A DNA stretch of 34,490 nucleotides from a bacterium (GTDB taxonomy: Bacteria > RBG-13-66-14). The stretch covers positions 1-34,490 of the forward strand of contig DATKYS010000007.1 of NCBI GenBank assembly GCA_035528375.1, given 5' to 3'. The notes under the pieces are model-generated. The model was not told the origin of the DNA. It saw only the letters and a list, made by a program, of their open reading frames with translations, and searched no databases. Within the stretch, counting starts at the first letter, position 1. Each line of letters opens with the position of its first letter. Both the position numbers and the translations under genes were made by a program. Of this stretch, positions 25,274 to 32,421 are shown one piece after another.

Positions 25274-26623
25274 ATGGCCAAAGAAAGGATTCTGGTCGTT
25301 GACGATTCCCCGGAAACCCTGGAGATGCTCAGGCGTACCCTGACGGCCGAGGGGTACCGGGTTTTCACCGCCGGCAGCGTGGCCGAGGCCATTCGTCTCC
25401 TCGACGGAACCGCGGTGGACCTCCTGATAACGGACCTGCGCATGCCCAACGTGTCCGGGCTGGAGCTGGTGCGCCACGTGCGTGAGAACAACCGCGACAC
25501 CGAGGTGATGATGATTACCGGGTACGCGACGGTGGAGGGCGCGGTGGAGGCCATCAAGACCGGGGCGGAGGAGTACCTGCCCAAGCCCTTCACCGACGAG
25601 GAGCTCTTCGCCGCGGTGGGGCGGTCCCTGGAGAAGCTGAGCCTCCGTCGGGCGGCCTTCCGGCGCCGCCGCCTCGTGTCCCACGACGACTACGGCATCG
25701 TGGGCGAATCCAAGGTCATGAAGAAGGTTTTTGGGGCGATAGGAAAGGCCGCCGGGACCTCGGCCACCGTGCTCATCACCGGGGAGTCCGGCACCGGCAA
25801 GGAGCTCGTCTCCCGGGCCATCCACTACCACGGCTCGCGGGCGCAGGCCCCCTTCGTGCCGGTCAACTGCGGCGGCATACCCGAGGGGCTCCTGGAGAGC
25901 GAGCTCTTCGGGTACGTCAAGGGGGCCTTTACGGGGGCCAACCAGTCCAGGGCCGGGTTCTTCCAGACCGCCGAGGGCGGCACCATCTTCCTGGACGAGA
26001 TAAGCGAGACCTCCCTGGCCATGCAGGTGAAGCTGTTGCGGGTGCTGCAGGACAAAGAGGTCTCCATGGTCGGTTCGGCCAAGAGCCGGAAGATTGATAT
26101 CCGCATCCTCACCGCCACGAACAAGAACCTGCGCGTGCTGGTGGAGCGGGGCCACTTCCGCGAGGACCTCTACTACCGGCTGAACGTGATCAACATAGAC
26201 GTCCCGCCGCTGCGCGAGCGCGGGGAGGACGTGCTGCTGCTGGCGCGGCACTTCATCGGCAAGTACGCCCTGGAGCTCGACCGGTCCCGGGCGGATTTCA
26301 CCTCGGGCGCGCTGCGGGTTTTGGTCAACTACAGCTGGCCGGGCAACGTGAGGGAGCTGGAAAACCTGATTCAGCGCCTGATGGTCATGGTCGAGGGGGA
26401 GACGCTGGACGTGAGCGATCTGCCCTCCCACATGCGCTACAGCGTCCCGTCCGGCGGGCGCCTGAACCGCACCCTGGCGGAGGTCGAGGCCGAGTACATC
26501 AGGAACGTGCTGGAAGAGGTGGGTCAGAACAAGACCCGGGCGGCCAAGATTCTCGACATTGACCGGAAAACACTCCGGGAGAAGTTGAGCCGCAGTCGGA
26601 AGGTGGATGACGACGTAGTTTAA
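25274..26623 (+). CDS. NtrC-family sigma-54-dependent response regulator
   Basis: The 449-residue regulator has a receiver domain (D10-D11, phosphoacceptor D54 in LLITDLRMP, T82, K104), an AAA+ domain (Walker A GESGTGKE at about 170-177; GAFTGA at 217-222, which contacts sigma-54; Walker B GGTIFLDE at 235-242) and a Fis-type helix-turn-helix at the C-terminus (NKTRAAKILDIDRKTLREKL). It should be phosphorylated by the kinase encoded upstream and open sigma-54 promoters. The obvious target is the near-consensus sigma-54 site at 26797, upstream of the Cys-rich gene. ATG 25274 is chosen because the receiver domain starts there; the frame is open further upstream without domain content. GAGGAAG lies 15 bases ahead, rather far. 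Confidence 0.92.
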   Translation: MAKERILVVDDSPETLEMLRRTLTAEGYRVFTAGSVAEAIRLLDGTAVDLLITDLRMPNVSGLELVRHVRENNRDTEVMMITGYATVEGAVEAIKTGAEEYLPKPFTDEELFAAVGRSLEKLSLRRAAFRRRRLVSHDDYGIVGESKVMKKVFGAIGKAAGTSATVLITGESGTGKELVSRAIHYHGSRAQAPFVPVNCGGIPEGLLESELFGYVKGAFTGANQSRAGFFQTAEGGTIFLDEISETSLAMQVKLLRVLQDKEVSMVGSAKSRKIDIRILTATNKNLRVLVERGHFREDLYYRLNVINIDVPPLRERGEDVLLLARHFIGKYALELDRSRADFTSGALRVLVNYSWPGNVRELENLIQRLMVMVEGETLDVSDLPSHMRYSVPSGGRLNRTLAEVEAEYIRNVLEEVGQNKTRAAKILDIDRKTLREKLSRSRKVDDDVV

Positions 26624-26685
26624 CCGGGGATTTTCTCCCCGGTGGTGCGATGCTCCCCGGTCCGCCCGGGGTCTGCCGATGTGCG

Positions 26686-26709
26686 AACGCCGCCCGCGCG
26701 GCGTTTTTT
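26686..26709 (+). terminator. Intrinsic terminator of the kinase/regulator operon
   Basis: AACGCCGC/GCGGCGTT with loop CCGC and six T residues, 63 bases after the regulator stop. Confidence 0.9.
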
Positions 26710-26742
26710 ACAACCTTTACGGATTGTTCGGGTGTATCTTGT

Positions 26743-26766
26743 TGATATATAAGGACATTAATATCA
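26743..26766. promoter_or_regulatory. Candidate upstream activator site for the NtrC-type regulator
   Basis: TGATAT (26743-26748) and ATATCA (26761-26766) form an inverted repeat with 12 bases between, in a short AT-rich patch centred about 69 bases upstream of the expected start point of the sigma-54 promoter. Assignment to the regulator is inference. Confidence 0.35.
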
Positions 26767-26796
26767 TAAATATTTCGGCCCGGCCGGGCTCCAACC

Positions 26797-26811
26797 TGGC
26801 ATACCTCTTGC
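26797..26811 (+). promoter_or_regulatory. Sigma-54 promoter of the Cys-rich repeat gene
   Basis: TGGCATACCTCTTGC matches TGGCAY-N5-TTGC with exact GG-to-GC spacing. Transcription should begin near 26823, giving a leader of about 43 bases before ATG 26866. It lies between the terminator of an NtrC-type regulator gene and the next gene, so control by that regulator is likely. Confidence 0.8.
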
Positions 26812-26865
26812 CTTAACAATCCCATCGAAGGGACGGCGTAAAGGTTTGGAAAAGAAGGAGGCATC

Positions 26866-27549
26866 ATGGCCGGCAAGACGAGCACACCTGGGAAAGTGAA
26901 GACGGGCTCCCCGAAGGAAACGAAGGTCACCGCGCAACCGGCTCCGAAGGCGCCGGCGAAGAAGAAAAGAATCCCCGGGCTCTGCGGGACCTGCAAGCGC
27001 GAGCCGAACTGCACCTTCCCGCGTAAATCGGGCCGACCGCTCCTGGAGTGCGACGAGTTCGAGGGGATCGAGCGCCGGGATGTCATCGCTGAAAGGCTCA
27101 CGAACGTTCTTTTGGGCAATACCAACGTCCTCGCCCGTCTGTACGACGGTGAGGAAGAAAAATTGGAAGACTCCGACGCCGCCGCGGCGGGGCGGTCAGG
27201 GTCGTCCGACAACCCACAAGGAGAAACCATGGCCACGGCCGTAATTCTGACGGCGGAAAAGAAAAAAACCGCGGTTCCGGTAGAGAAGAAGGTTCACACG
27301 CCTCTCGGCCTGTGCTCGACGTGCAAGCTGGCCGCCACCTGCACTTTCCCGCGCCAGGCCGGGCGTCCGGTCCGCTTCTGCGACGAGTTCGAGGGCGAAG
27401 AGAAGGTCGAGGCGGTGAAGCCGAAAGCTTCCACCAGGAAGGTCACCGTGAACGACCTGAAGGGGCTCTGCCGGCTGTGCGACAAGTTCGCCACCTGTAC
27501 CTTTCCCAAGGGCGAGGGCGGCGTCTGGCACTGCGAAGAGTACGAGTAA
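26866..27549 (+). CDS. Protein with three four-cysteine repeats, sigma-54 controlled
   Basis: The 227-residue product has three copies of a small domain G-L-C-x2-C-x5-C-T-F-P-x(9-10)-C-(D/E)-E-(F/Y)-E: C40/43/49/62, C150/153/159/172 and C202/205/211/223. Linkers are Lys/Pro/Ala-rich (1-35, 130-145, 183-197) or acidic and helical (66-121). Four cysteines per repeat suggest a bound metal or Fe-S cluster; the third copy ends CTFPKGEGGVWHCEEYE-like at the very C-terminus. I know no function for the family, although single-domain relatives are familiar as hypothetical proteins in anaerobes. AAGGAGG precedes ATG. A strong internal ribosome-binding site at 27218-27223 ahead of Met122 suggests a second, shorter product. 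Confidence 0.8.
   Translation: MAGKTSTPGKVKTGSPKETKVTAQPAPKAPAKKKRIPGLCGTCKREPNCTFPRKSGRPLLECDEFEGIERRDVIAERLTNVLLGNTNVLARLYDGEEEKLEDSDAAAAGRSGSSDNPQGETMATAVILTAEKKKTAVPVEKKVHTPLGLCSTCKLAATCTFPRQAGRPVRFCDEFEGEEKVEAVKPKASTRKVTVNDLKGLCRLCDKFATCTFPKGEGGVWHCEEYE
27218..27231 (+). promoter_or_regulatory. Internal ribosome-binding site and start codon inside the Cys-rich gene
   Basis: AAGGAG (27218-27223), five bases, then in-frame ATG 27229-27231. A product from here would have 106 residues and repeats two and three only. The site is as good as the one at the gene's own start, and the protein segment around it (SGSSDNPQGET) is low-complexity, as if two tandem genes had fused. Confidence 0.5.
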
Positions 27550-27597
27550 CGAGGCTTGGCTGCGTTTTTCTTGAAGGGATTGAGCGCGGCCAATCGA

Positions 27598-27624
27598 GGG
27601 GCGGTAAAACCGCCCCTTCTTCTT
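27598..27624 (+). terminator. Intrinsic terminator of the Cys-rich gene
   Basis: GGGGCGGT/ACCGCCCC with loop AAA and a pyrimidine tail TTCTTCTT. Confidence 0.75.
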
Positions 27625-27762
27625 AACCCCGAGTACGGTGGAGTGGCCGTAAAGACAGGGGACCAGTTAAAATACATCCACGAATGCAGGGAAAAGACCG
27701 TATGATCAAGGTGTAGAATAAATTTAGTAATCTGTACGATAAGTAACGCCTTGTCGAGATGA

Positions 27763-27830
27763 CGTAGGGGCGGGTCTCCTGACCCGCCCGCGGGCCGACC
27801 TAAACGGCGCGCCGTCGGTCGGCCCTTACG
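27763..27830. repeat. Composite-hairpin intergenic repeat, copy B (inverted)
   Basis: CGTAGGGGCGGGTC/GACCCGCCC is followed by GGGCCGACC ... GGTCGGCCC with a longer 16-base loop containing ACGGCGCGCCGT, itself palindromic. The order of the two hairpins is the reverse of copy A at 11958, so the element is inverted here. Confidence 0.7.
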
Positions 27831-27924
27831 AGTGCAATACTGAAGGACGACCGTGGACGGTCGCCTCTACAGGTTGGTAGATGGAGGGACCATTCCCCTT
27901 CTGCCACAGGACCAAAGGTACATT

Positions 27925-27947
27925 GAAGCCCCTCGTGGAGGGGCTTC
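27925..27947. terminator. Hairpin between the convergent Cys-rich gene and gdhA
   Basis: GAAGCCCCTC/GAGGGGCTTC, a perfect 10-base stem with loop GTG. A short T-run (TTT) follows only on the plus strand. It lies 27 bases beyond the stop of the minus-strand gdhA gene. Confidence 0.55.
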
Positions 27948-27973
27948 TTTCGGGCTTCGGGTTCCGTCGAGGC

Positions 27974-29227
27974 TTACGGGTATATGCCGCGCAGGCGGAC
28001 GGCGTCGGCCACGCGCTTGATGGCGAAGACGTACGCCGCGTCGCGCATCGAGATGTTCTTCTCCTCGGCCAGGGCGTAAACCTTATCTATGTTCTGGTTC
28101 ATCAGAACGGCCAGCTTGTTGTTGACCTCCCTCTCGGTCCAGAAGAAGAAGGCCAGGCCCTGGACCCACTCGAAGTAGCTGACGATGACGCCGCCGGCGT
28201 TGGCCAGGAAATCGGGCGCCACCAGGATTCTCCGTTCGAAGAAGTCCTGGTCCGCCTCCGGGGTGGTGGGGCCGTTGGCGCCCTCGACGATGATCTTCGC
28301 CCGGACCTTGGCGGCGTTGTTCCCGGTGAGCTGGTTCTGCAGGGCGCAGGGGGCCAGCAAGTCGCATTCCAGCGCGAGGAGCTCGTCGTTGGTGATTTTG
28401 TCGCCGGGGAGGAGCTTGCTCACGCTGTCCTCGGGCTTCATGGCGCGCTCGACGGCGTCGTAGGGGTTGAGCCCCTCGGGGTTGTAGACCGCCCCGTAGA
28501 CGTCGGAGAGGCCGATGATCTTGCAGCCGTCGTCGTAGAGCAGCTTGGCGGCCCAGGCGCCCACGTTGCCGAACCCCTGGATGACCACCGTGGCCTTCTC
28601 GGGCTCGATGCCCCTCTTCCCGAGGATGTTGATGGCGCTGATTTCCACCCCGCGGCCGGTGGCGGCGTTGCGTCCCAGGGAGCCGCCCAGCTCCAGCGGC
28701 TTGCCGGTGACCACACCCAGGGTGGTGTTGCCGGTGTTCATGGAGTAGGTGTCCATGAACCAGGCCATGATGCGGGCGTCGGTGTTCATGTCCGGCGCCG
28801 GGATGTCCTTCTCCGGCCCCACGATGGACTGGATATCGGAAAAATACCGGCGGGACAGGCGCTCCAACTCTCCCTCGGTGAGGTCGTGCACGTCCACGTG
28901 GATGCCGCCCTTGCCGCCCCCGAAGGGGACGCCGGCCAGGGAGCATTTCCAGGTCATCCACATGGCCAGGGCCTTGACCTCGTCCAGGGTCACGTCGGTC
29001 GAGAAGCGCACCCCGCCCTTGGCCGGACCGCAGGCGGTGTTGTGCTGTACCCGGTAGCCGGGGAACGTTTTTATCCTGCCCGAGTCCATGCGGACGGGGA
29101 CGTTGACCAAGAGAGAGCGGACCGGCTCCCGGAGCACTTCCCGGTAGCTCGGGTCCAGCTTCATCATCTCCGCGACCTTGTCGAACTCGCGCTGCGCCTG
29201 GTTGAACGCGCTGTAGGTCTCTTCCAT
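27974..29227 (-). CDS. gdhA: Glutamate dehydrogenase (Glu/Leu/Phe/Val family)
   Basis: The 417-residue enzyme interconverts glutamate and 2-oxoglutarate plus ammonia. Visible residues are K70 (ACGPAKGGVRF), K94 (TWKCSLAGVP) and catalytic K106 in PFGGGKGGIHVD, followed by PAPDMNTD, then a Rossmann domain with VIQGFGNVGAWAA, and NAGGVIVSYFEWVQ near the C-terminus. Length and motifs fit the roughly 415-residue hexameric NAD- or NADP-dependent group; the coenzyme cannot be fixed by eye. GGGAGGAGG lies 5 bases before ATG 29227. It is monocistronic and ends near a hairpin. Confidence 0.95.
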   Translation of the reverse strand: MEETYSAFNQAQREFDKVAEMMKLDPSYREVLREPVRSLLVNVPVRMDSGRIKTFPGYRVQHNTACGPAKGGVRFSTDVTLDEVKALAMWMTWKCSLAGVPFGGGKGGIHVDVHDLTEGELERLSRRYFSDIQSIVGPEKDIPAPDMNTDARIMAWFMDTYSMNTGNTTLGVVTGKPLELGGSLGRNAATGRGVEISAINILGKRGIEPEKATVVIQGFGNVGAWAAKLLYDDGCKIIGLSDVYGAVYNPEGLNPYDAVERAMKPEDSVSKLLPGDKITNDELLALECDLLAPCALQNQLTGNNAAKVRAKIIVEGANGPTTPEADQDFFERRILVAPDFLANAGGVIVSYFEWVQGLAFFFWTEREVNNKLAVLMNQNIDKVYALAEEKNISMRDAAYVFAIKRVADAVRLRGIYP

Positions 29228-29490
29228 CGAGCCTCCTCCCGGCCTGGAAAATCCACGTCAGGGTTGCGGGTTGACGACCGTACTCTGGCTTTGCATCTCG
29301 GACGACACGGGACCGTCCGTTTAAACGGCTCCCGGTGATTAAAAATGCAATAAACGTACCATTAATTCCCGGATTTGCCGGGGGCATTACTCGCTTCGTT
29401 TGGCCGTGAATCCGGGAACCCGGCGGCGGATGGTACGACCTCCCAGGTCGCTCGTCAAACCCCGTTTCGTTTCAGGAGAGGAGCGGCGCC
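29228..29490. other. Divergent intergenic region upstream of gdhA
   Basis: It contains a perfect 12-base palindrome CCGTTTAAACGG at 29317-29328 within a larger GGGA...TCCC frame, about 90 bases upstream of gdhA. It could be an operator. No clear -35/-10 pair was settled on. Confidence 0.4.
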
Positions 29491-29994
29491 GTGGGCTCCG
29501 ATTCCGAAGGCCGGTTAACATCCCCCTCCCGTACGTGCGTTAATTTCCCCGTCACCGGGTCCGGCAAGATGGAGCGCTTCCTGATGAACGACCGCTGCGC
29601 CGCGGGGACGGGCCGCTTTTTGGAGGTCATGGCCCGGGCGCTGGAGACCGATCTGGCCCACCTGGCGTCCCTGGCAATCGAGGCGGAGAAGGGGGTCAAG
29701 ATTTCAAGCATGTGCACCGTCTTCGTCGAAAGCGAGGTGGTGAGCCTCCTGGCCCGGGGAACGCCGCGAGGGGAGATAGCCCGGGGGCTGCACCGCGGGG
29801 TGGCCGAGCGGGTGGGCGGCATGGCGAAAAAGGTCGGCCTGCGGGGGGAGGTCTACCTCTCCGGCGGCGTGGCCCTCAACCCGGCCGTGGCGGCCTCGCT
29901 GGGCGAGTTCCTCGGAGTCGAGGTCGCTGTCATCCCCGAGCCGCAATTGAACGGGGCCTACGGCGCGGCGCTCCTCGCCCGGGACGGCGCGTGA
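29491..29994 (+). pseudogene. C-terminal half of an HgdC/BadF-type 2-hydroxyacyl-CoA dehydratase activase
   Basis: The 167-residue frame matches the second lobe of the activator ATPase that drives 2-hydroxyacyl-CoA dehydratases: NDRCAAGTGRFLEVMARALE, KISSMCTVFVESEVVSLLARG, YLSGGVALNP and NGAYGAALLA. The [4Fe-4S]-bridging cysteines C36 and C75 are 39 residues apart, as C127 and C166 are in the Acidaminococcus HgdC. Full-length activases are about 260 residues; the N-terminal lobe with its nucleotide-binding motif is missing and no trace was found in the 260 bases upstream. GTG 29491 has AGGAGAGGAG ahead, so a short protein might still be made, but it could not hydrolyse ATP by the normal route. 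No dehydratase genes are in the window. Confidence 0.65.
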
Positions 29995-30008
29995 GGTTTC
30001 CCGCTTAA

Positions 30009-30036
30009 AAAAAGCGCCCCGCGGGGGGCGCTTTTT
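30009..30036. terminator. Bidirectional terminator between activase fragment and thiolase gene
   Basis: AAAAAGCGCCCC/GGGGCGCTTTTT with loop GCGG gives a T-run on both strands. It serves the plus-strand fragment ending at 29994 and the minus-strand operon ending at 30062. Confidence 0.9.
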
Positions 30037-30061
30037 GTCGGCAGGGGGTAAATCCCTTTTT

Positions 30062-31246
30062 TTAAATCCTCTCGACGCTCATCGCCACGGCGTTTCCACC
30101 GCCCAGGCACAGGGTGGCCAGGCCGGTCTTGGCGCCGCGGTCAAACATGGCGTAGATGAGGGTGGTGAGAACCCGGGCGCCGCTGGCCCCGATGGGGTGT
30201 CCCAGCGCCACCGCGCCGCCGTTGACGTTGACCCGGTTCCAGTCCCAGCCGAGCTCCTTGCCGTCGGCCAGCACCTGGGCGCTGAAGGCCTCGTTGACCT
30301 CGATGAGGTCGTAATCGCCGATTTTGGCCCCGGTGAGCTTCATCAGCTTCTTCACCGCCACGATGGGGGCGTAGAACAGCTCCTTGGGCGGTGTGCCGCC
30401 GGTGGCGTAGCCGGTGATGCGGACCTGGGGCTTAACGCCCAGCTTCTTGGCCGCCTCGTCGGAGAGGACGATCATGGCCGAGGCGCCGTCGTTCAAGCCC
30501 GGGGCGTTCCCGGCGGTGATGGTGCCCTCCTTGGAGAAGGCGGGCCGCAGCCTGGCCAGCGATTCCAGGTTGGTGTCCTCGCGGGGTCCCTCGTCGGTGT
30601 CGAAGATGACGGGGTCGCCCTTGCGCTGAGGAATCGCGACGGGGACTATCTCGGCCTTGTACTTGCCGCCCTTTATCGCCGCCACGGCCTTCGCGTGACT
30701 CCCCGCGGCCCACTCGTCCTGCTCCTGGCGGCTGATGCCCGACTTCTGGGCGGTCCAGTCGCCGATGGTCCCCATGTGCTGGTCCTCGAAGGCGCACCAG
30801 AGGCCGTCGAGGATCATGCCGTCCACCAGGTCCATGTTGCCGAACTTCTGCCCGAAGCGACCCTTGAAGAAGTAGTGGGGGACGTTGGACATGGACTCCA
30901 GTCCGCCGGCCAGGATGCAGGCGGCGTCGCCGGCCTTGATGACCTGGGCCGCCAGGATGACGGCCTTGAGCCCCGAGCCGCAGACCTTGTTGATGGTGGT
31001 GGCGCCCACCTCGGGCGGGATGCCTCCCTTGATCGCCGCCTGACGCGCCGGGGCCTGGCCCATGCCCGCCGAGACGACGTTGCCCATGATGACCTCTTCC
31101 ACGTCCGAGGGCTTGATCCCCGCCCGCTTGACCGCCTCGGCGACGCAGACCGCGCCGAACTCCGAGGCCTTGAGAGGAGTCAGCGCACCCAGGAAGCGGC
31201 CGATGGCCGTGCGGCACGCGCCCGCGATTACGATTTCCTTCGCCAT
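30062..31246 (-). CDS. Acetyl-CoA acetyltransferase (thiolase)
   Basis: The 394-residue thiolase condenses or cleaves acyl-CoA. Catalytic residues are C89 ([10 protein letters not shown]), H351 ([10 protein letters not shown]) and C380 (CLGGGNAVA); NEAFSAQ supplies the oxyanion asparagine. Length and motifs match the biosynthetic acetoacetyl-CoA thiolase group, but chain-length choice cannot be judged by eye. AGGAGG precedes ATG 31246. It is the last gene of the mutase-epimerase-crotonase-thiolase operon, 21 bases after the crotonase stop. Confidence 0.92.
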   Translation of the reverse strand: MAKEIVIAGACRTAIGRFLGALTPLKASEFGAVCVAEAVKRAGIKPSDVEEVIMGNVVSAGMGQAPARQAAIKGGIPPEVGATTINKVCGSGLKAVILAAQVIKAGDAACILAGGLESMSNVPHYFFKGRFGQKFGNMDLVDGMILDGLWCAFEDQHMGTIGDWTAQKSGISRQEQDEWAAGSHAKAVAAIKGGKYKAEIVPVAIPQRKGDPVIFDTDEGPREDTNLESLARLRPAFSKEGTITAGNAPGLNDGASAMIVLSDEAAKKLGVKPQVRITGYATGGTPPKELFYAPIVAVKKLMKLTGAKIGDYDLIEVNEAFSAQVLADGKELGWDWNRVNVNGGAVALGHPIGASGARVLTTLIYAMFDRGAKTGLATLCLGGGNAVAMSVERI

Positions 31247-31267
31247 GCATCCTCCTGCAGGTTGTTC

Positions 31268-32014
31268 TTAGTTCCAGTTAGGTTTTCGTTTTTCCAAGAA
31301 GGCGCCCATGCCCTCGGCGGCCTCGCCCGAGGCGAAGCACTCCGCGAAGGCGTCCAGTTCCGTTTCCCCGCCGGGGGAGCCCAACTGCCGCTTGACCTGG
31401 GCCAGGGCGACCGGCCCCAGCGTAGCGATTCTTCCGGCGAGCCCCCCGGCCTTCTCCATCAAGCGTTCCGGCGGATGAACCGCGCTGACCAGGCCCCAGG
31501 CGAGCGCCGATTCGGCGTTCAGCGGCTCGCCGGTGAAGAGCATGGCCTTCGCCCGCCCCAGGCCGACGACCCGCGCCAGGCGGTCCGTCCCGCCCCAGCC
31601 GGGGATGACGCCCAGCTTGAGGCCCGGTTGGCCGAATTTCGCGCCTTCCGAGCAGATACGGACGTCGCAGGCCAGAGCCAGCTCTAGGCCGCCGCCCAGG
31701 GCGTGGCCGTTCACCGCCGCCACGGTGACGACGCGGGAACGTTCGATCCGGTCGAGGTTTTCCCGGCCGTAACGGGCGAATTCGCGCGCCCCGGAGGGCG
31801 TGAGGCCCAGCATCTCGCAAAGATCGGCGCCGGCGGCGAAGCTCTTCCCCTCCCCGGTGACGACCGCCGCCCGGACCGACGGGTCGGCTTCGAGAGCGTC
31901 GAAGGCTTTCCCCAGCTCGGCGAGCACGGCCCGGCTGAGGGCGTTGCGCCTTTCCGGGTTACGCAGACGGACGACGGCCCATCCGTCCCGTTTTTCGATC
32001 TCGAGGAGTGGCAT
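31268..32014 (-). CDS. Crotonase-family protein (enoyl-CoA hydratase/isomerase-like)
   Basis: The 248-residue product has the crotonase fold motifs: oxyanion-hole segments GKSFAAGADL (56-65) and NGHALGGGLELALACD (102-117), and IPGWGGTDRL. Of the two catalytic glutamates of enoyl-CoA hydratase (rat E144 and E164) the first is present (E111), but the second, usually in FGQPE, is glycine here (G131 in KFGQPG). Hydration by the standard mechanism is therefore doubtful; an isomerase, thioesterase or decarboxylase role is possible, and methylmalonyl-CoA decarboxylase is also a crotonase. The start ATG 32014 overlaps the epimerase stop by four bases. An open frame continues upstream but only as a shadow of the epimerase gene. 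Confidence 0.85.
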   Translation of the reverse strand: MPLLEIEKRDGWAVVRLRNPERRNALSRAVLAELGKAFDALEADPSVRAAVVTGEGKSFAAGADLCEMLGLTPSGAREFARYGRENLDRIERSRVVTVAAVNGHALGGGLELALACDVRICSEGAKFGQPGLKLGVIPGWGGTDRLARVVGLGRAKAMLFTGEPLNAESALAWGLVSAVHPPERLMEKAGGLAGRIATLGPVALAQVKRQLGSPGGETELDAFAECFASGEAAEGMGAFLEKRKPNWN

Positions 32015-32421
32015 CAGCGGCGCCTCTCGGTGAGCTCCAGCAGGACCCCCCCGCAGCTTTTCGGGTGGACGAAGGCGATTTTCGCGCCCCCCGCGCCCTG
32101 CCGGGGCTCCTCGTCCAGCAGGCGGTACCCGGCCGCCTTGAGCTCCGCCAGCGCCCCCGCCAGGTCGTCCACCTCCACGCAGATGTGGTGGATGCCCGGC
32201 CCGCGGGCGGCGATGAACCGGCCGACGGGCCCCCCGGGATCCGTACTCTCCAGGAGCTCGACGTCCGCCTCGCCCAGCCGGAGCTTGGCCACGTTGAGGG
32301 ACATGGAGGGGACGGCCTCCCTTTCCCCGGCCTCGAGCCCCAGGGTCTTTTCCCAGAACGCGAGCGCCTCGGCCAGGTTCTCCACGGCGATGCCGATGTG
32401 GCTGATCTTTAAAATTTTCAT
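32014..32421 (-). CDS. mce: Methylmalonyl-CoA epimerase
   Basis: The 135-residue VOC-fold enzyme interconverts the S and R forms of methylmalonyl-CoA. It has the two beta-alpha-beta-beta-beta halves and likely metal ligands H8 (ISHIGIAV), a histidine of the H78-H79 pair (GIHHICVEV) and E129 (VLLELTE). The ending HPKSCGGVLLEL is a family hallmark. ATG 32421 overlaps the mutase stop and the TGA overlaps the crotonase start, so translation of the three is coupled. Confidence 0.93.
   Translation of the reverse strand: MKILKISHIGIAVENLAEALAFWEKTLGLEAGEREAVPSMSLNVAKLRLGEADVELLESTDPGGPVGRFIAARGPGIHHICVEVDDLAGALAELKAAGYRLLDEEPRQGAGGAKIAFVHPKSCGGVLLELTERRR

Larger units (their letters stand above)
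27550..27973. other. Gene-free region between convergent genes
   Basis: It holds two hairpin terminators (27598-27624 and 27925-27947), the composite repeat copy B (27763-27830) and an AT-rich patch (about 27700-27750). No gene is seen. Confidence 0.6.

Noticed and set aside
27881-31687. Long plus-strand open frames opposite gdhA, thiolase and crotonase
   Set aside because: They are shadows: low-complexity Gly/Val/Arg sequence without motifs, facing well-supported enzymes.
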